From: Jannaschia rubra | GTDB lineage: Bacteria > Pseudomonadota > Alphaproteobacteria > Rhodobacterales > Rhodobacteraceae | Assembly: GCF_001403735.1 (NCBI RefSeq) | Contig: NZ_CXPG01000009.1 | Location: forward strand, 248,001 to 312,000 | Direction: 5' to 3' | DNA: 64,000 nt | Shown here: one piece after another, positions 43,111-52,946 of the stretch | How the letters are laid out: each line of letters opens with the position of its first letter | Numbering within the stretch: the first letter of the stretch is position 1 | Position numbers and translations under genes: made by a program | The notes under the pieces: generated by a model | Database searches by the model: none | Told to the model about the DNA's origin: nothing | The model's input: the letters and a program-made list of their open reading frames with translations, nothing else

Positions 43111-43204
43111 GAAGACGTCCTTTGACTGGCGACGGAAAGGTCGGCGATCGTGGGCCATCGGCCCGTGCATTACACTAGCATCGGCCCCGCCCGGACCCCA
43201 GCAA

Positions 43205-43221
43205 AACCTGTGAAACAGGTT
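43205..43221. promoter_or_regulatory. 17-base perfect palindrome between RTX and rpsO genes
   Basis: AACCTGT-GAA-ACAGGTT is a perfect inverted repeat with 7-base arms and a 3-base centre. It lies 95 bases upstream of the minus-strand RTX gene start and 116 bases upstream of rpsO. A repressor or activator operator is plausible; the arms resemble LuxR-box half-sites, but the spacing is too short for one. Confidence 0.35.
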
Positions 43222-43336
43222 AATGCGAAAGGGCTTTCCATGACCGGGCCGCTGGTGTATCCGCCCTGCTCACTCCACGGGCCTTGCTGGACGACATCCC
43301 GGCCTGCGCCATCACCCTCAAACCCAGGAGACCCCG

Positions 43337-43606
43337 ATGTCGATCACCGTCGAAGAGAAGAACCGCCTCATCAAGGAATTCGCGACCAAGGAAGGCGACA
43401 CCGGTTCGCCCGAGGTCCAGGTCGCCATCCTGACCAGCCGGATCACCACCCTGACCGAGCATTTCAAGACCCACAAGAAGGACAACCATTCCCGTCGTGG
43501 CCTTCTGATGATGGTCGCGCAGCGCCGTAAGCTGCTCGACTATACCCGTGCCAAGGACGAGGCGCGCTACCTCGACCTCATCAAGCGGCTGAACATCCGC
43601 CGCTGA
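43337..43606 (+). CDS. rpsO: 30S ribosomal protein S15
   Basis: The 89-residue primary 16S rRNA-binding protein starts [20 protein letters not shown]. The segments [20 protein letters not shown] and [18 protein letters not shown] are the RNA-contacting signature, and the end LIKRLNIRR is typical. The length is normal. It is followed by a hairpin and then pnp, the classical rpsO-pnp order. Confidence 0.98.
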   Translation: MSITVEEKNRLIKEFATKEGDTGSPEVQVAILTSRITTLTEHFKTHKKDNHSRRGLLMMVAQRRKLLDYTRAKDEARYLDLIKRLNIRR

Positions 43607-43631
43607 ACCGTGCCGACGAGATATGCGACGG

Positions 43632-43662
43632 GCCGTGCCTTTGGGCGCGGCTTTCGCGTTTT
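43632..43662 (+). terminator. Hairpin after rpsO, terminator or attenuator before pnp
   Basis: GCCGTGCC-TTTG-GGCGCGGC pairs over 8 bp with one G-T wobble and is followed by TTTCGCGTTTT. It could end rpsO transcripts or attenuate read-through into pnp; the 266-base gap holds no other gene. Confidence 0.55.
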
Positions 43663-43872
43663 GCGGCCCTAGCCTCGAAATTCCGGCACGTGCGACGGTT
43701 GCCCTGCGTCACGGTTCGCTTTTAATCCGTGCCGAAACGGTCTAATGCCCCACCATCTGAGACGTGACGCACCGGACCCCGGCGTCGTGCAAAGGAACAG
43801 GGGTCGGCGGCAATGGGGCCGCCATTCAACGACGTTCCGGCAGGGGCCGGGCTGCGTCAGACAGGATACGAA

Positions 43873-46005
43873 ATGTTCAACATTGCTACGAAATCGATGG
43901 AGTGGGGTCACGACACCCTCACCCTGGAGACAGGCAAGATCGCCCGTCAGGCCGACGGCTGCGTCATCGCCACCTACGGCGAAACCAGCGTCATGGCCGC
44001 CGTCACCTATGCCAAGGCGCCGAAGCCAGGGCAGGATTTCTTCCCGCTCACGGTCCACTACAACGAGAAATACTATGCGGCGGGCAAGGTTCCCGGCGGT
44101 TTCTTCAAGCGGGAGGCCCGTCCAACCGAGAAGGAGACGCTGACGTCCCGCCTGATCGACCGGCCGATCCGTCCGCTGTTCGTCGATGGCTTCAAGAACG
44201 AAGTTCTCGTCATCTGCACCGTGCTGTCGCACGATTTGGAGAACGACCCCGACGTAGTCGCCATGATCGCCGCGTCGGCCGCGCTGACGATTTCCGGGGC
44301 GCCCTTCATGGGCCCGATCGCCGGCGCCCGCGTCGGTTTCGTCGACGGCGAGTACGTCCTGAACCCGTCGGTCGACGATATGCAGAACCTCAAGACCAAC
44401 CCCGAGCAGCGGCTCGACCTCGTGGTCGCAGGCACCCGGGACGCCGTCATGATGGTCGAATCCGAAGCCTACGAGCTGTCGGAGGCCGAGATGCTGGGCG
44501 CCGTCCGCTTCGGCCACGAGCAGATGCAGCCGGTGATCGACCTGATCATCTCGCTGGCCGAGCAGGCCGCGAAGGAGCCCATGGACTTCGAGGCGCCCGA
44601 CTATTCGGCGCTGTTCGAAGCCGTGAAGTCCGCGGGCGAGCAGAAGATGCGCGACGCCTACGCGATCACCGACAAGCAGGAGCGCACCTCGGCCGTCGCC
44701 GCGGCCAAGGACGCGATCAAGTCGTCGCTTTCCGAGGATCAACTGGCCGATCCGAATCTCGGCACGGCGCTCAAGAAGCTGGAATCGAACGTCTTGCGCG
44801 GTGATGTCGTCAAGAACGGCAAGCGCATCGACGGGCGCGCCCTCGACACCGTGCGGCCAATCGAATCGGAGGTCGGGCTGTTGCCGCGGACCCATGGTTC
44901 GGCGCTCTTCACGCGGGGCGAGACCCAGGCTTTGGCGGTGACCACGCTTGGCACCGGCGATGACGAGCAGTTCATCGATGCGCTGCACGGCAACTTCAAG
45001 TCGAACTTCCTGCTGCATTACAACTTCCCCCCGTACTCCGTCGGCGAAGTCGGCCGCTTCGGACCTCCGGGACGTCGCGAGATCGGTCACGGCAAGCTTG
45101 CCTGGCGCGCCCTTCAGGCCGTTCTGCCCTCGGCTACCGACTTCCCCTATACAATCCGGTTGGTATCCGAGATCACCGAGTCGAACGGCTCGTCCTCGAT
45201 GGCGACGGTTTGCGGGTCGTCCCTGTCGATGATGGACGCGGGCGTGCCGCTGAAGGCGCCGGTCGCGGGCGTGGCCATGGGTCTGATCCTCGAGGACGAT
45301 GGTGAGTACGCCGTGCTGACGGATATCCTGGGCGATGAGGATCACCTGGGCGACATGGACTTCAAGGTCGCGGGCACCGAAGCCGGCATCACGTCGCTGC
45401 AGATGGACATCAAGGTCGCGGGCATCACGCCCGAGATTATGGAGAAGGCTCTCGATCAGGCCAAGTCCGGACGGGTGCACATTCTGGGCGAGATGGCCAA
45501 GGCGCTGACGGCGGGCCGGACCGAGTTCTCGGCCCACGCGCCCCGGATCGAGACGATGCAGATCCCGACCGACAAGATCCGGGAAGTCATCGGATCGGGC
45601 GGCAAGGTCATCCGCGAGATCGTCGAGACGTCGGGAGCCAAGGTCGACATCCAGGACGATGGCACGATCAAGATAGCCTCCGCCAACGGCGAGGCCATTC
45701 AGAAGGCTTGGGACATGATCCATTCGATCGTGGCCGAGCCGGAGGAGGGCAAGGTCTACAAGGGCAAGGTCGTGAAGATCGTCGATTTCGGAGCCTTCGT
45801 GAACTTCTTCGGCAAGCGTGACGGTCTGGTTCATGTCAGCCAGATCGAGAACCGTCGCCTGAACCATCCTTCCGATGTCCTCAAGGAAGGACAGGACGTC
45901 TGGGTCAAGCTTCTGGGCTTCGACGATCGCGGCAAAGTCCGATTGGCCATGAAGATGGTCAACCAGGAGACGGGCGAGGAACAGGCCAGCGAAGACGTGG
46001 AATGA
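43873..46005 (+). CDS. pnp: Polyribonucleotide nucleotidyltransferase
   Basis: The 710-residue PNPase is a phosphorolytic 3'-5' exoribonuclease of the degradosome-type machinery. The two RNase PH domains are complete, the first starting [20 protein letters not shown] and the second carrying [20 protein letters not shown] and [23 protein letters not shown] domain ([19 protein letters not shown]) and an S1 domain ([20 protein letters not shown]) end the protein. The ATG at 43873 is the standard PNPase start [12 protein letters not shown]. The length is essentially that of E. coli. Confidence 0.98.
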   Translation: MFNIATKSMEWGHDTLTLETGKIARQADGCVIATYGETSVMAAVTYAKAPKPGQDFFPLTVHYNEKYYAAGKVPGGFFKREARPTEKETLTSRLIDRPIRPLFVDGFKNEVLVICTVLSHDLENDPDVVAMIAASAALTISGAPFMGPIAGARVGFVDGEYVLNPSVDDMQNLKTNPEQRLDLVVAGTRDAVMMVESEAYELSEAEMLGAVRFGHEQMQPVIDLIISLAEQAAKEPMDFEAPDYSALFEAVKSAGEQKMRDAYAITDKQERTSAVAAAKDAIKSSLSEDQLADPNLGTALKKLESNVLRGDVVKNGKRIDGRALDTVRPIESEVGLLPRTHGSALFTRGETQALAVTTLGTGDDEQFIDALHGNFKSNFLLHYNFPPYSVGEVGRFGPPGRREIGHGKLAWRALQAVLPSATDFPYTIRLVSEITESNGSSSMATVCGSSLSMMDAGVPLKAPVAGVAMGLILEDDGEYAVLTDILGDEDHLGDMDFKVAGTEAGITSLQMDIKVAGITPEIMEKALDQAKSGRVHILGEMAKALTAGRTEFSAHAPRIETMQIPTDKIREVIGSGGKVIREIVETSGAKVDIQDDGTIKIASANGEAIQKAWDMIHSIVAEPEEGKVYKGKVVKIVDFGAFVNFFGKRDGLVHVSQIENRRLNHPSDVLKEGQDVWVKLLGFDDRGKVRLAMKMVNQETGEEQASEDVE

Positions 46006-46027
46006 TCCTTCCACACTGACTGAGAAG

Positions 46028-46057
46028 AGCCCCGGCAGCGACGCCGGGGCTCTTTTC
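46028..46057 (+). terminator. Rho-independent terminator after pnp
   Basis: AGCCCCGGC-AGCGAC-GCCGGGGCT is a perfect 9-bp stem followed by CTTTTC. It ends the pnp transcript. The remaining 160 bases to the next gene show nothing else. Confidence 0.88.
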
Positions 46058-46221
46058 ATTCAGACCGACGAAGGTCGGTCGGTCTTCCAACTTCGATTCT
46101 CAGATCGGACGATTCGTCCGCTCAGGCATGCGACAGCGATCGGTAGTGCGTGGGCGCGGCCGGTACGGAGGTTCGGATCCGTGCACCAATGCTGTGCTGA
46201 CAGATCGTCATCTCCACGCGA

Positions 46222-47955
46222 TCAGGCGGCGTGGTTCCGACTGGGCCGGGCTTTGCCAATGGACATGTCGTCGATTTCCGGTCCTTCGTCTCCTGAGAAC
46301 CGCTCGACGGCCGTTGCAAGACCGCGGGCGCTGGCTCGCAAGGTCTGACAGGCCGCTGTCGTCTCCTCGAACATCGTCGCATTCTGCTGGGAGACCCTGT
46401 CCAGGTCGCGAAGTGCCGCGTTGATGACGTGAACGCCGGTCGCCTGTTCGTCGGAGATTGCGGCGATCTTGCTGATCCGCGCGCCGGTCGCCTCGACCGA
46501 CGCGATGATCTTTTCCAGTGCGCCGCCGGTGTCATGCACCAGGGCCACGCCCCGCTCGATTTGCGCGCCCGACTGCATGATCAGCGTGTTTATCCGCATG
46601 GCGGCATCCGACGATCGCTTGGCAAGGGCGCGGACTTCGGAGGCGACGACGGCGAATCCACGGCCGGCGTCGCCCGCGCGCGCGGCCTCCACGCCGGCAT
46701 TCAGCGCGAGCAGGTTCGTCTGAAATGCGATATCCTCGATCATCGACGTGATCTTGCGGACTTCGCGGGACGACGTCTCGATTTCCGCCATGGCCGCGAT
46801 CGCCTGCTCCATGACCTTCGCTCCCGTCTGCGCCTCCGATCCGGTTCCGTTCATCACGACCTCGGCCTGACCGGCATCTTCGGCGGTCGCACGGATCAAC
46901 TGTGTCAATTGCTCGGTCGAGCGGGTGATCTCTTCCAGGGTGGCGGCCTGTTCCTCGGTGCGGTGGGCGAGGTCGGTCGCGGCAGACGCGATCTCGTCAG
47001 TCTCGCCCGTGATCGAGCGGGAAGCGCGGCGAATAGCCTGCAGGGCGATTTCAAGCGCGGCGAGCGTCGAGTCGAACCCATCGCCCAGATCTTCGTAGCC
47101 CTCCGGCAGCGCACCCGTGATTCGCGCTCCAAGGTCTCCTTCGGCGAGCTTGGCGAAAGCCTCGCGAAGGGTTCCGATCACGTGCGCCTGAGTCTCCCGT
47201 TCGAGCGCGCGGCGCTTCTCGTCGATCTCACGAAGAGCAGCGGCCTCCGAATCGGCCCGCTCCGCACGCTTGGTTTCGGCCTGCATCCGGCCGAGCGCGG
47301 CTTCGGCTTCCTCTCTGGCGGTATCGGCCTGAATCCGCGCCTGTTCCGTTTGTGTGAGGGCAGCGGAAGCCTGCGCCTCGGCTGATCGCGCGCGCTCGAC
47401 CGCTGCCTGTGCGGCTTGGCGTTCTTCCTTCCAGGCTCCAACAAGGCGGAGCCGGACATGGATCGCGGCGCCGAGCGACACGGTCGTCAACGCGACCGCC
47501 AGAGCATGGAACAAGGTCCGCTCAAGGACGGAGCTGACCGCGTCCTGCCCGTAGACCAGCAGCGGCATGCCGAAAGACAGCATGAGGTGATGAAGGCAAA
47601 TGGCGCCTGCGGCAGCGACCAGCGCACGAAGATCGACCATCGCCGCTATAGCCGCCAGAGCCACGAAATAGTACATGTGGCTGTCGAGCTGCCAACTCTG
47701 CCCGGACATCGCCGCGGTCAGCAGCATGACCTGTCCGACCATCGCCAATGCCACCGCGATCCGGCCGACGGACCGTTCCATGCGGCGGACGATGAAGGCG
47801 AGGACCGTCAGCGCCAGCGACGTCGCGCCGAGAATTGTCGGCATCATCCCGCTGGCGACTGCCGACCCTGCGACCGGAAAGACAGAGACGAGGGATGCGA
47901 TCAGGAGGATCGTCGCGGCATGCTCTCGGCTTAGATCAAGGGATAGTCTGGACAT
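46222..47955 (-). CDS. Methyl-accepting chemotaxis protein with N-terminal multi-pass membrane domain
   Basis: This 577-residue transducer has an N-terminal block of about five membrane helices (residues about 10-160). It has no large periplasmic ligand domain. A long coiled coil rich in Ala/Glu follows ([19 protein letters not shown]), and then a HAMP-like turn ([18 protein letters not shown]). The signalling tip contains [20 protein letters not shown] and [21 protein letters not shown] see no CheR/CheB pentapeptide at the C-terminus. It overlaps the small secreted-protein gene upstream by 20 bases if 47955 is the start. The signal sensed is unknown. Confidence 0.88.
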   Translation of the reverse strand: MSRLSLDLSREHAATILLIASLVSVFPVAGSAVASGMMPTILGATSLALTVLAFIVRRMERSVGRIAVALAMVGQVMLLTAAMSGQSWQLDSHMYYFVALAAIAAMVDLRALVAAAGAICLHHLMLSFGMPLLVYGQDAVSSVLERTLFHALAVALTTVSLGAAIHVRLRLVGAWKEERQAAQAAVERARSAEAQASAALTQTEQARIQADTAREEAEAALGRMQAETKRAERADSEAAALREIDEKRRALERETQAHVIGTLREAFAKLAEGDLGARITGALPEGYEDLGDGFDSTLAALEIALQAIRRASRSITGETDEIASAATDLAHRTEEQAATLEEITRSTEQLTQLIRATAEDAGQAEVVMNGTGSEAQTGAKVMEQAIAAMAEIETSSREVRKITSMIEDIAFQTNLLALNAGVEAARAGDAGRGFAVVASEVRALAKRSSDAAMRINTLIMQSGAQIERGVALVHDTGGALEKIIASVEATGARISKIAAISDEQATGVHVINAALRDLDRVSQQNATMFEETTAACQTLRASARGLATAVERFSGDEGPEIDDMSIGKARPSRNHAA

Positions 47956-48256
47956 TCGCACCACACAGGAAAGCAGGGAGACGTTCGGCATTCAGAAGAA
48001 CCATCGCGCCCGCATCCTGCAGGCGGACCGCAAACCCGGGCAGCGTCGAATGGGCGACGATACCGACGAGCGGCGGGCGCAGGCCGACGGGATAGCCGCC
48101 CGCCTGCGCGACGATCTGATCGGCGGACGGCCCGAACGGAGACGGAATCACGAGAACCGGACGACCCTCGGCCGCTCGCGGTAGAGCGGCGAGCATCACG
48201 CCACACCAGATGACGGGAAACAGCACGAGCGCGAGGAGGGCCTGGAACGATCTCAT
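47936..48256 (-). CDS. Small secreted or membrane-anchored conserved protein
   Basis: The 106-residue protein has a hydrophobic N-terminus ([19 protein letters not shown]) that may be a signal peptide. The mature chain [20 protein letters not shown] and [20 protein letters not shown] is conserved-looking and globular. I cannot name a family. It overlaps the chemotaxis-transducer start by 20 bases, so the two are likely co-transcribed and could act together. Its end, [10 protein letters not shown], is close to that gene's ATG. Confidence 0.7.
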   Translation of the reverse strand: MRSFQALLALVLFPVIWCGVMLAALPRAAEGRPVLVIPSPFGPSADQIVAQAGGYPVGLRPPLVGIVAHSTLPGFAVRLQDAGAMVLLNAERLPAFLCGANVQTIP

Positions 48257-48705
48257 GCCGCTGGCCTAACGGCCAATCCTTTCCAAACGCTAAACGGAAA
48301 TGGCGAAGAATTCTCCGCCTCCGTTAACCCGCGGGAAAGAATTGCAGGAACAGAAAGCCGGCATGAATATACGACTCGAAATCACCGCGATGTGTATCGC
48401 TCTTGTTTTCCTCTCGGGCGTGGTCGTGCTGTCGCTGGGGATAGTTTGATCCCCGATCGGCCTTCGGCGGGACCAGACTGCCCACCGTCGCGACCCGGCA
48501 CGCCGTGGAACACAGGGGAACGGCGGCGTCCTGCGCACCTATAGTCGCGGGCGGGCCGCCGGTCGCTCCTGTCGACGATGGGGCGTCGCGATCCGCCGTG
48601 ACGACGGCCACAAAGGTGATGACTTTCGAAACTGATCTGACACACCTTGGGGCCGGGTGCCCGGAAGCGGCGTGCCGATGATTCAGGAGATGAGAGGAAC
48701 ATAGG
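48257..48705. other. 449-base gap with one tiny ORF
   Basis: Between the secreted-protein gene and mscL I see no long open frame. It is AT-richer than its surroundings at the start (AATGGCGAAGAATTC). A 28-codon membrane-peptide ORF lies at 48363-48449. The rest holds no repeat, tRNA or convincing terminator. Confidence 0.5.
48363..48449 (+). CDS. Candidate 28-residue single-helix membrane peptide
   Basis: This short frame encodes MNIRLEITAMCIALVFLSGV followed by a hydrophobic end (VVLSLGIV). It is one predicted helix with a positive N-terminus, the profile of real bacterial small membrane proteins. AGGA lies about 15 bases before the ATG, which is a loose spacing. There is no homology evidence. 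It is too short to be judged by codon use, so it remains a candidate only. Confidence 0.4.
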   Translation: MNIRLEITAMCIALVFLSGVVVLSLGIV

Positions 48706-49176
48706 ATGATTCAGGAATTCAAGGACTTCATCGCCAAAGGCAATGTGATGGACCTGGCCGTCGGCATCATCATCGGTGCGGCGTTCACGGCCATCGTGTC
48801 GAGCCTGGTGGACGATCTGATCAATCCGCTCATCGGCCTCGTGCTGGGTGGGATCGACTTCACCAGCATGTACGTCGTGCTCTCGGGCGAGGTTCCGGGC
48901 AATACCGGGACGACGCGCGTCGGGCTGGAGGCAGCGCGCGAATCCGGCGCGGCCATTTTCGCCTATGGTGCCTTCGTCACGGCCTGCATCAATTTTCTCA
49001 TCATCGCGTTCGTCGTCTTCATGCTCGTGAAGGCCGTGAACCGGCTGAAGGAGGCCGCCGAGCGCCCTGACGACATCGCGCCCGAGGTGGACACCGGCCC
49101 CTCCGAACTCGACGTGCTGCTTCAGATCCGCGACAGCCTGAACCGCCCGGGCGGCGCCGCCACGCCGGCCGAATGA
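48706..49176 (+). CDS. mscL: Large-conductance mechanosensitive channel
   Basis: This 156-residue inner-membrane channel opens under membrane tension to release solutes. It starts [20 protein letters not shown], followed by the pore helix [20 protein letters not shown], a periplasmic loop and the second helix [20 protein letters not shown]. The C-terminal end carries an acidic cytoplasmic bundle. The length is at the longer end of the family. GAGAGGAACATAGG precedes the ATG. Confidence 0.96.
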   Translation: MIQEFKDFIAKGNVMDLAVGIIIGAAFTAIVSSLVDDLINPLIGLVLGGIDFTSMYVVLSGEVPGNTGTTRVGLEAARESGAAIFAYGAFVTACINFLIIAFVVFMLVKAVNRLKEAAERPDDIAPEVDTGPSELDVLLQIRDSLNRPGGAATPAE

Positions 49177-49227
49177 GGCACGGTATCAGAGCGCCGACCC
49201 TCGCCCTGCGGGCCCGGACCCGCCCGA

Positions 49228-50340
49228 TCAGACGACACTGTCGGCGGGAACGGACTCCATTCCCAGGGCTTCGGCCACCGCAGGGTGGATCACCTTGCTC
49301 GCGTGGACATTCAGGCCATTGAGCAGATGCGAATCGTCCGAGCACGCCCGCCGCCAGCCCTTGTCCGCGAGAGCCAGAAGATACGGCAGGGTCGCATTGC
49401 TCAGCGCCAGCGTCGATGTCCGGGCAACCGCGCCCGGCATGTTGGCGACGCAATAGTGCATAATGCCGTCGACGTCGTAAATCGGATCGTCGTGGGTCGT
49501 GGCGCGGGACGTTTCAAAACATCCGCCCTGGTCGATGGCCACGTCGACGATGGCGGCACCGGGCTTCATGGTGGCCAGATCGTCGCGGGTCATCAATTTC
49601 GGCGCGGCGGCACCGGGGATGAGAACTGCGCCGATCACCAGATCCGCCATTGGGATCAGTTCCGCCATGTTTCCGGCGTTCGCGTATCTCGTCCTGAATA
49701 GCGCACCGAAGGTGTCGTCCAGATAGCGGAGCCGGGGCAGGGATCGGTCGAGGACCGTCACATCTGCCCCCATGCCCGCAGCGACGCGGGCCGCGTTGGT
49801 TCCCACGACGCCGCCCCCGATGACGACGACGCGACCGGGGCCGACCCCCGGCACCCCACCCAGCAGGACACCGCGCCCACCGTTGGCCTTTTGCAAGGTC
49901 CAGGCGCCGACCTGCGGTGCGAGCCGACCGGCGACTTCGGACATCGGTGCGAGCAGGGGCAGGCCGCCTGCCACGTCCGTCACGGTCTCATAGGCGATGC
50001 AGGTCGCACCGGAGGCGAGCAAGTCGGCCGCCTGGTCCGGGTCCGGCGCGAGGTGGAGATAGGTGAACAGGATCTGTCCGTCGCGCAGACGCGCGCGCTC
50101 GGCCGGCTGCGGCTCCTTCACCTTGACGATCAGGTCGGCGGTCGCGAAGACCTCCTCGGCTGTGTCTGCGACCGCGGCTCCCGCGTCGAGGTATTGGTCA
50201 TCGTCGAAACCCGACCCGCTGCCCGCACCGGCCTCGACGACGACCGAGTGCCCGTGGGCGATCGCCTCCGCCGCGGCCATGGGCGTCAGGCCGACGCGGA
50301 ACTCCTGCGGTTTGATTTCCCTCGGGCAACCGATGAGCAT
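49228..50340 (-). CDS. ald: Alanine dehydrogenase
   Basis: This 370-residue NAD-dependent enzyme interconverts L-alanine and pyruvate plus ammonia. It starts [20 protein letters not shown], with the substrate Arg in the family start. [20 protein letters not shown] is the NAD-binding Rossmann loop, and [19 protein letters not shown] the catalytic-side block. GGGAG lies about 8 bases before the ATG at 50340. Its neighbours are mscL (convergent) and azlD/azlC upstream on the same strand. Confidence 0.95.
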   Translation of the reverse strand: MLIGCPREIKPQEFRVGLTPMAAAEAIAHGHSVVVEAGAGSGSGFDDDQYLDAGAAVADTAEEVFATADLIVKVKEPQPAERARLRDGQILFTYLHLAPDPDQAADLLASGATCIAYETVTDVAGGLPLLAPMSEVAGRLAPQVGAWTLQKANGGRGVLLGGVPGVGPGRVVVIGGGVVGTNAARVAAGMGADVTVLDRSLPRLRYLDDTFGALFRTRYANAGNMAELIPMADLVIGAVLIPGAAAPKLMTRDDLATMKPGAAIVDVAIDQGGCFETSRATTHDDPIYDVDGIMHYCVANMPGAVARTSTLALSNATLPYLLALADKGWRRACSDDSHLLNGLNVHASKVIHPAVAEALGMESVPADSVV

Positions 50341-50413
50341 TGCGATTCTCCCTCTTTCGCCTTTGCGATAAAGGATAACGGTTTCTACTGCCGCCGACAC
50401 CTTCGGACCGAGG

Positions 50414-50740
50414 TCATCCGTTGACCAGCCATCCAAGCAGGCCGAGCGTCAGCCCACCCGCGATGACCGCCTGGATGACGTCCTTGCGCCACGCGCCGAC
50501 GCCAAGGGCGACGGCCGCCGCAACGAGACGCGGAAGATCGGTTTCGCCACCCGCCGCGGCCGGCCAGACGACCAGCGGCGCGACCAGGCCCGGCAGGATC
50601 GCCACGCCGGTATAACGCAGGTGCCGCAACAGCCACGGGGGAAGCGGGCGGTCTCCTACCAGCCCGAGGAAAACGAACCGCGTGAGATAGGTCAGCGCGC
50701 CGAGCGACGCGATGATGAGCCAGACTGGGGTGTCGGTCAT
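50414..50740 (-). CDS. azlD: AzlD-family branched-chain amino acid exporter subunit
   Basis: The 108-residue inner-membrane protein has about four helices and opens WLIIASLGALTYLTRFVFLG, the AzlD pattern. GLVAPLVVWPAAAGGETDLP and VIAGGLTLGLLGWLVNG follow. It pairs with AzlC, whose gene overlaps it by 4 bases. Together they export branched-chain amino acids or analogues such as azaleucine. The adjacent ald gene could supply a link to amino acid balance, but this is inference. Confidence 0.93.
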   Translation of the reverse strand: MTDTPVWLIIASLGALTYLTRFVFLGLVGDRPLPPWLLRHLRYTGVAILPGLVAPLVVWPAAAGGETDLPRLVAAAVALGVGAWRKDVIQAVIAGGLTLGLLGWLVNG

Positions 50741-51426
50741 GCCCGCCGCTCCACTTCCGCGCCGGCCAGCATGGCGAGGACGGCCGCAACGATCAGGCCC
50801 AGGTTCCAGGGCACCCAGGCGAAGGCCAATGCCGCCACCGCCGATACCAGCGCCGCGATCACATGCGCCCGTGTCTTGAGCATCGGACCGACCAGCGCAA
50901 GGAATGCCAGCGGCAGCGCGAAGTCGAGCTGCCACCCCGCCGGAACCCGCGCGCCCAGCACCGCGCCCATCCAGGTGGCGCCGACCCAGGAGGGAAAGAC
51001 GGGAAGCGATACGCCTGCGAAATAGGCGATCTTGTCGGCCACGGTCCAGGCGGGGCGCCCCTCGTAGGTCTGGACGGCCAGCGCATAGGTCTGATCGACC
51101 AGCATGTAGCTCACCAGGGCGCGCTGCCATAGCGGCGCGGACCCGAGATGCGGGACGATGGATGCTGAATACATCACCATCCGCAGGTTCACGGCCAGCG
51201 CCGACAACACCACGATGGCCGCCGGGACCCCGTCGGTCATCAACTGGACGGCAGTGAACTGCGACGCACCGGCGATGACCAGGACCGAAAAGCCCATGAC
51301 CTGCGCCAGCGGCAGTCCCGCCTCGACCCCCAGCACCCCGAACAGGGCCCCGAAGGGCACCATGATCACGACGAAGGGCAGGCCCTCGGCCACGCCCCTG
51401 CCGAAAGGCGACCCCATCGCTTGCAT
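50737..51426 (-). CDS. azlC: AzlC-family branched-chain amino acid exporter subunit
   Basis: This 229-residue inner-membrane protein has about six to seven helices. LPFVVIMVPFGALFGVLGVE, GFSVLVIAGASQFTAVQLM and SALAVNLRMVMYSASIVPHL are the AzlC hallmarks. It overlaps azlD by ATGA (50737-50740), so the pair is translationally coupled. It is divergent from fdhD with only about 50 bases between the starts, too few for long separate promoters. Confidence 0.95.
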   Translation of the reverse strand: MQAMGSPFGRGVAEGLPFVVIMVPFGALFGVLGVEAGLPLAQVMGFSVLVIAGASQFTAVQLMTDGVPAAIVVLSALAVNLRMVMYSASIVPHLGSAPLWQRALVSYMLVDQTYALAVQTYEGRPAWTVADKIAYFAGVSLPVFPSWVGATWMGAVLGARVPAGWQLDFALPLAFLALVGPMLKTRAHVIAALVSAVAALAFAWVPWNLGLIVAAVLAMLAGAEVERRA

Positions 51427-51478
51427 CCTCCATCACCGCCGGACATCGTGGCGTAACCGCCCCAGCGACTGGTCTCAA

Positions 51479-52306
51479 GTGTCCACGACAACGCCGTCCA
51501 CGCTTCGCGTCACGCCCGACCCGGCCGATCCGCGCCTGACCCGCGCCCTCCGCGGCGTCGATCAGGCCGGCGCGCCCGTCGATCTGCGCGTGGTAGAGGA
51601 GCGGCCGCTGACGATCTATCTGAACGCTCGGGAGATCGTGACCGTCATGACGATCGGGGATCACCCCGAATGGCTGGCGCTCGGGTTCCTCGTCAATCAG
51701 GGGATGGTGCGCGCGGGGGACCGCGTCACGGGCATCGACCATGACGCCGAGGTCGATGCGGTCATCGTCCGCACCGCCGTCGAGACGGACCATGAGGCGC
51801 GGCTGGCGCGCGCGACCCGCACATCGGGATGTGCCGTCGGAACGGTGTTCGGCGACATGATGGAAGGGTTGGAGGGGCTGACCCTGCCGTCGACGGCATT
51901 GAAAGTGTCCGACCTGCAGCGGTTGTCGGCCGCGATCAACCGCACGCCCAGCCTCTATCTGGAGGCGGGCGCGATCCATGGGACCTGCCTGTGCCGGGGG
52001 CCGGATCCGCTGGCCTATTTCGAGGACGTCGGCCGCCACAACGCCGTGGACAAGTTGGCGGGCTGGATGAGGACGACGGGGACCCAGCCTGACGACAAGA
52101 CGCTCTACACAACGGGGCGGCTGACGTCCGAGATGGTCATAAAATGTGCCCTGATGGGGATTCCGGCGCTCGTGTCGCGGTCCGGCTTCACCGCCTGGGG
52201 GGTGGAGATCGCGCGGCAGGTCGGCCTGACCGTGATCGGCCGCATGAAGGGCGCCCGCTTCGTCTGCCTGAGCGGCGAGGAGCGGGTGATATGGGACGGG
52301 GAGTGA
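51479..52306 (+). CDS. fdhD: Formate dehydrogenase accessory sulfurtransferase FdhD, one active-site Cys only
   Basis: This 275-residue protein transfers sulfur to the molybdenum cofactor of formate dehydrogenases. The family blocks PLTIYLNAREIVTVMTIGDH, LALGFLVNQGMV, YFEDVGRHNAVDKLAGW and GRLTSEMVIKCALMGIPAL are intact. The usual CxxC pair reads SGCAVGTVFG here: C118 is present but residue 121 is Gly. The start is a GTG at 51479, as no ATG or other start fits the N-terminus. It begins an operon with mobA, mobB and the MoeA fusion. Confidence 0.93.
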   Translation: MSTTTPSTLRVTPDPADPRLTRALRGVDQAGAPVDLRVVEERPLTIYLNAREIVTVMTIGDHPEWLALGFLVNQGMVRAGDRVTGIDHDAEVDAVIVRTAVETDHEARLARATRTSGCAVGTVFGDMMEGLEGLTLPSTALKVSDLQRLSAAINRTPSLYLEAGAIHGTCLCRGPDPLAYFEDVGRHNAVDKLAGWMRTTGTQPDDKTLYTTGRLTSEMVIKCALMGIPALVSRSGFTAWGVEIARQVGLTVIGRMKGARFVCLSGEERVIWDGE

Positions 52307-52331
52307 TTTCGATGCGGCGAAGGGTATCGCG

Positions 52332-52946
52332 ATGATCCAGCCGCATGGACTGATCCTTGCTGGCGGCAAGGCGACGCGCATGGGCGGGACCGACGCGAAC
52401 CGCGTCGACAAGGGGCGCCTGACCGTGGGCGGCACGTCCCTGATCGCGCGGGTCATGACGAGGCTCGGGCCACAGGTGGACCGGCTTGCGCTGAACGCGA
52501 ACGGCGATCCGGCGCGATGGGACGACCTTGGGCTGCCGGTTCTGCCCGACAGCGTTCAGGGGCACCCCGGCCCGCTGGCGGGAGTTCTCGCAGGTCTCGA
52601 CTGGGCCGCATCGCTCGGCTGCTCGTATATCGTTACTGCGGCGGCAGACACGCCGTTCCTGCCCCCCGACCTCGTGCCCCGTCTTCTGGAGGCGGCGGGC
52701 CCCTCCGGCCTAGCCCTCGCCGCCACGCGGGAGGGGGATCGGATCTGGCCGCAGCCGACCTTCGGCCTCTGGCCCACGGGCCTGCGCGACGACCTGCGGG
52801 AGGCGCTGGCGCAGGGCACGCGGAAGGTGCTGCATTGGACGGATCGGCACGCTGTCGGCCTGGCGGTCTTTCCGACGGACCCGTTCGACCCGTTCTTCAA
52901 CGTCAACACGCCCGAAGAGCTGGCTCAGGCAGAGGCGATGGCATGA
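52332..52946 (+). CDS. mobA: Molybdenum cofactor guanylyltransferase MobA with an insertion in the signature
   Basis: This 204-residue enzyme joins GMP to molybdopterin to give the guanine dinucleotide cofactor. The start GLILAGGKATRMGG is followed by an extra TDANRV (residues 20-25) before DKGRLTVGG, where the usual signature runs RMGGxDK directly. HPGPLAGVLAGLDWA, VTAAADTPFLPPDLV and FFNVNTPEELAQAE are the other family blocks. It lies 25 bases after fdhD and overlaps mobB by 4 bases. Confidence 0.93.
   Translation: MIQPHGLILAGGKATRMGGTDANRVDKGRLTVGGTSLIARVMTRLGPQVDRLALNANGDPARWDDLGLPVLPDSVQGHPGPLAGVLAGLDWAASLGCSYIVTAAADTPFLPPDLVPRLLEAAGPSGLALAATREGDRIWPQPTFGLWPTGLRDDLREALAQGTRKVLHWTDRHAVGLAVFPTDPFDPFFNVNTPEELAQAEAMA

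Noticed and set aside
43205-43221. LuxR-box (quorum sensing) reading of the palindrome
   Set aside because: The ACCTGT/ACAGGT halves fit but the spacer is 3 bases instead of about 8, and no luxI/luxR gene is present.
43669-46059. A 796-codon minus-strand open frame over pnp
   Set aside because: It is the complement of pnp with repeated Asp/His/Arg composition and no domain pattern.
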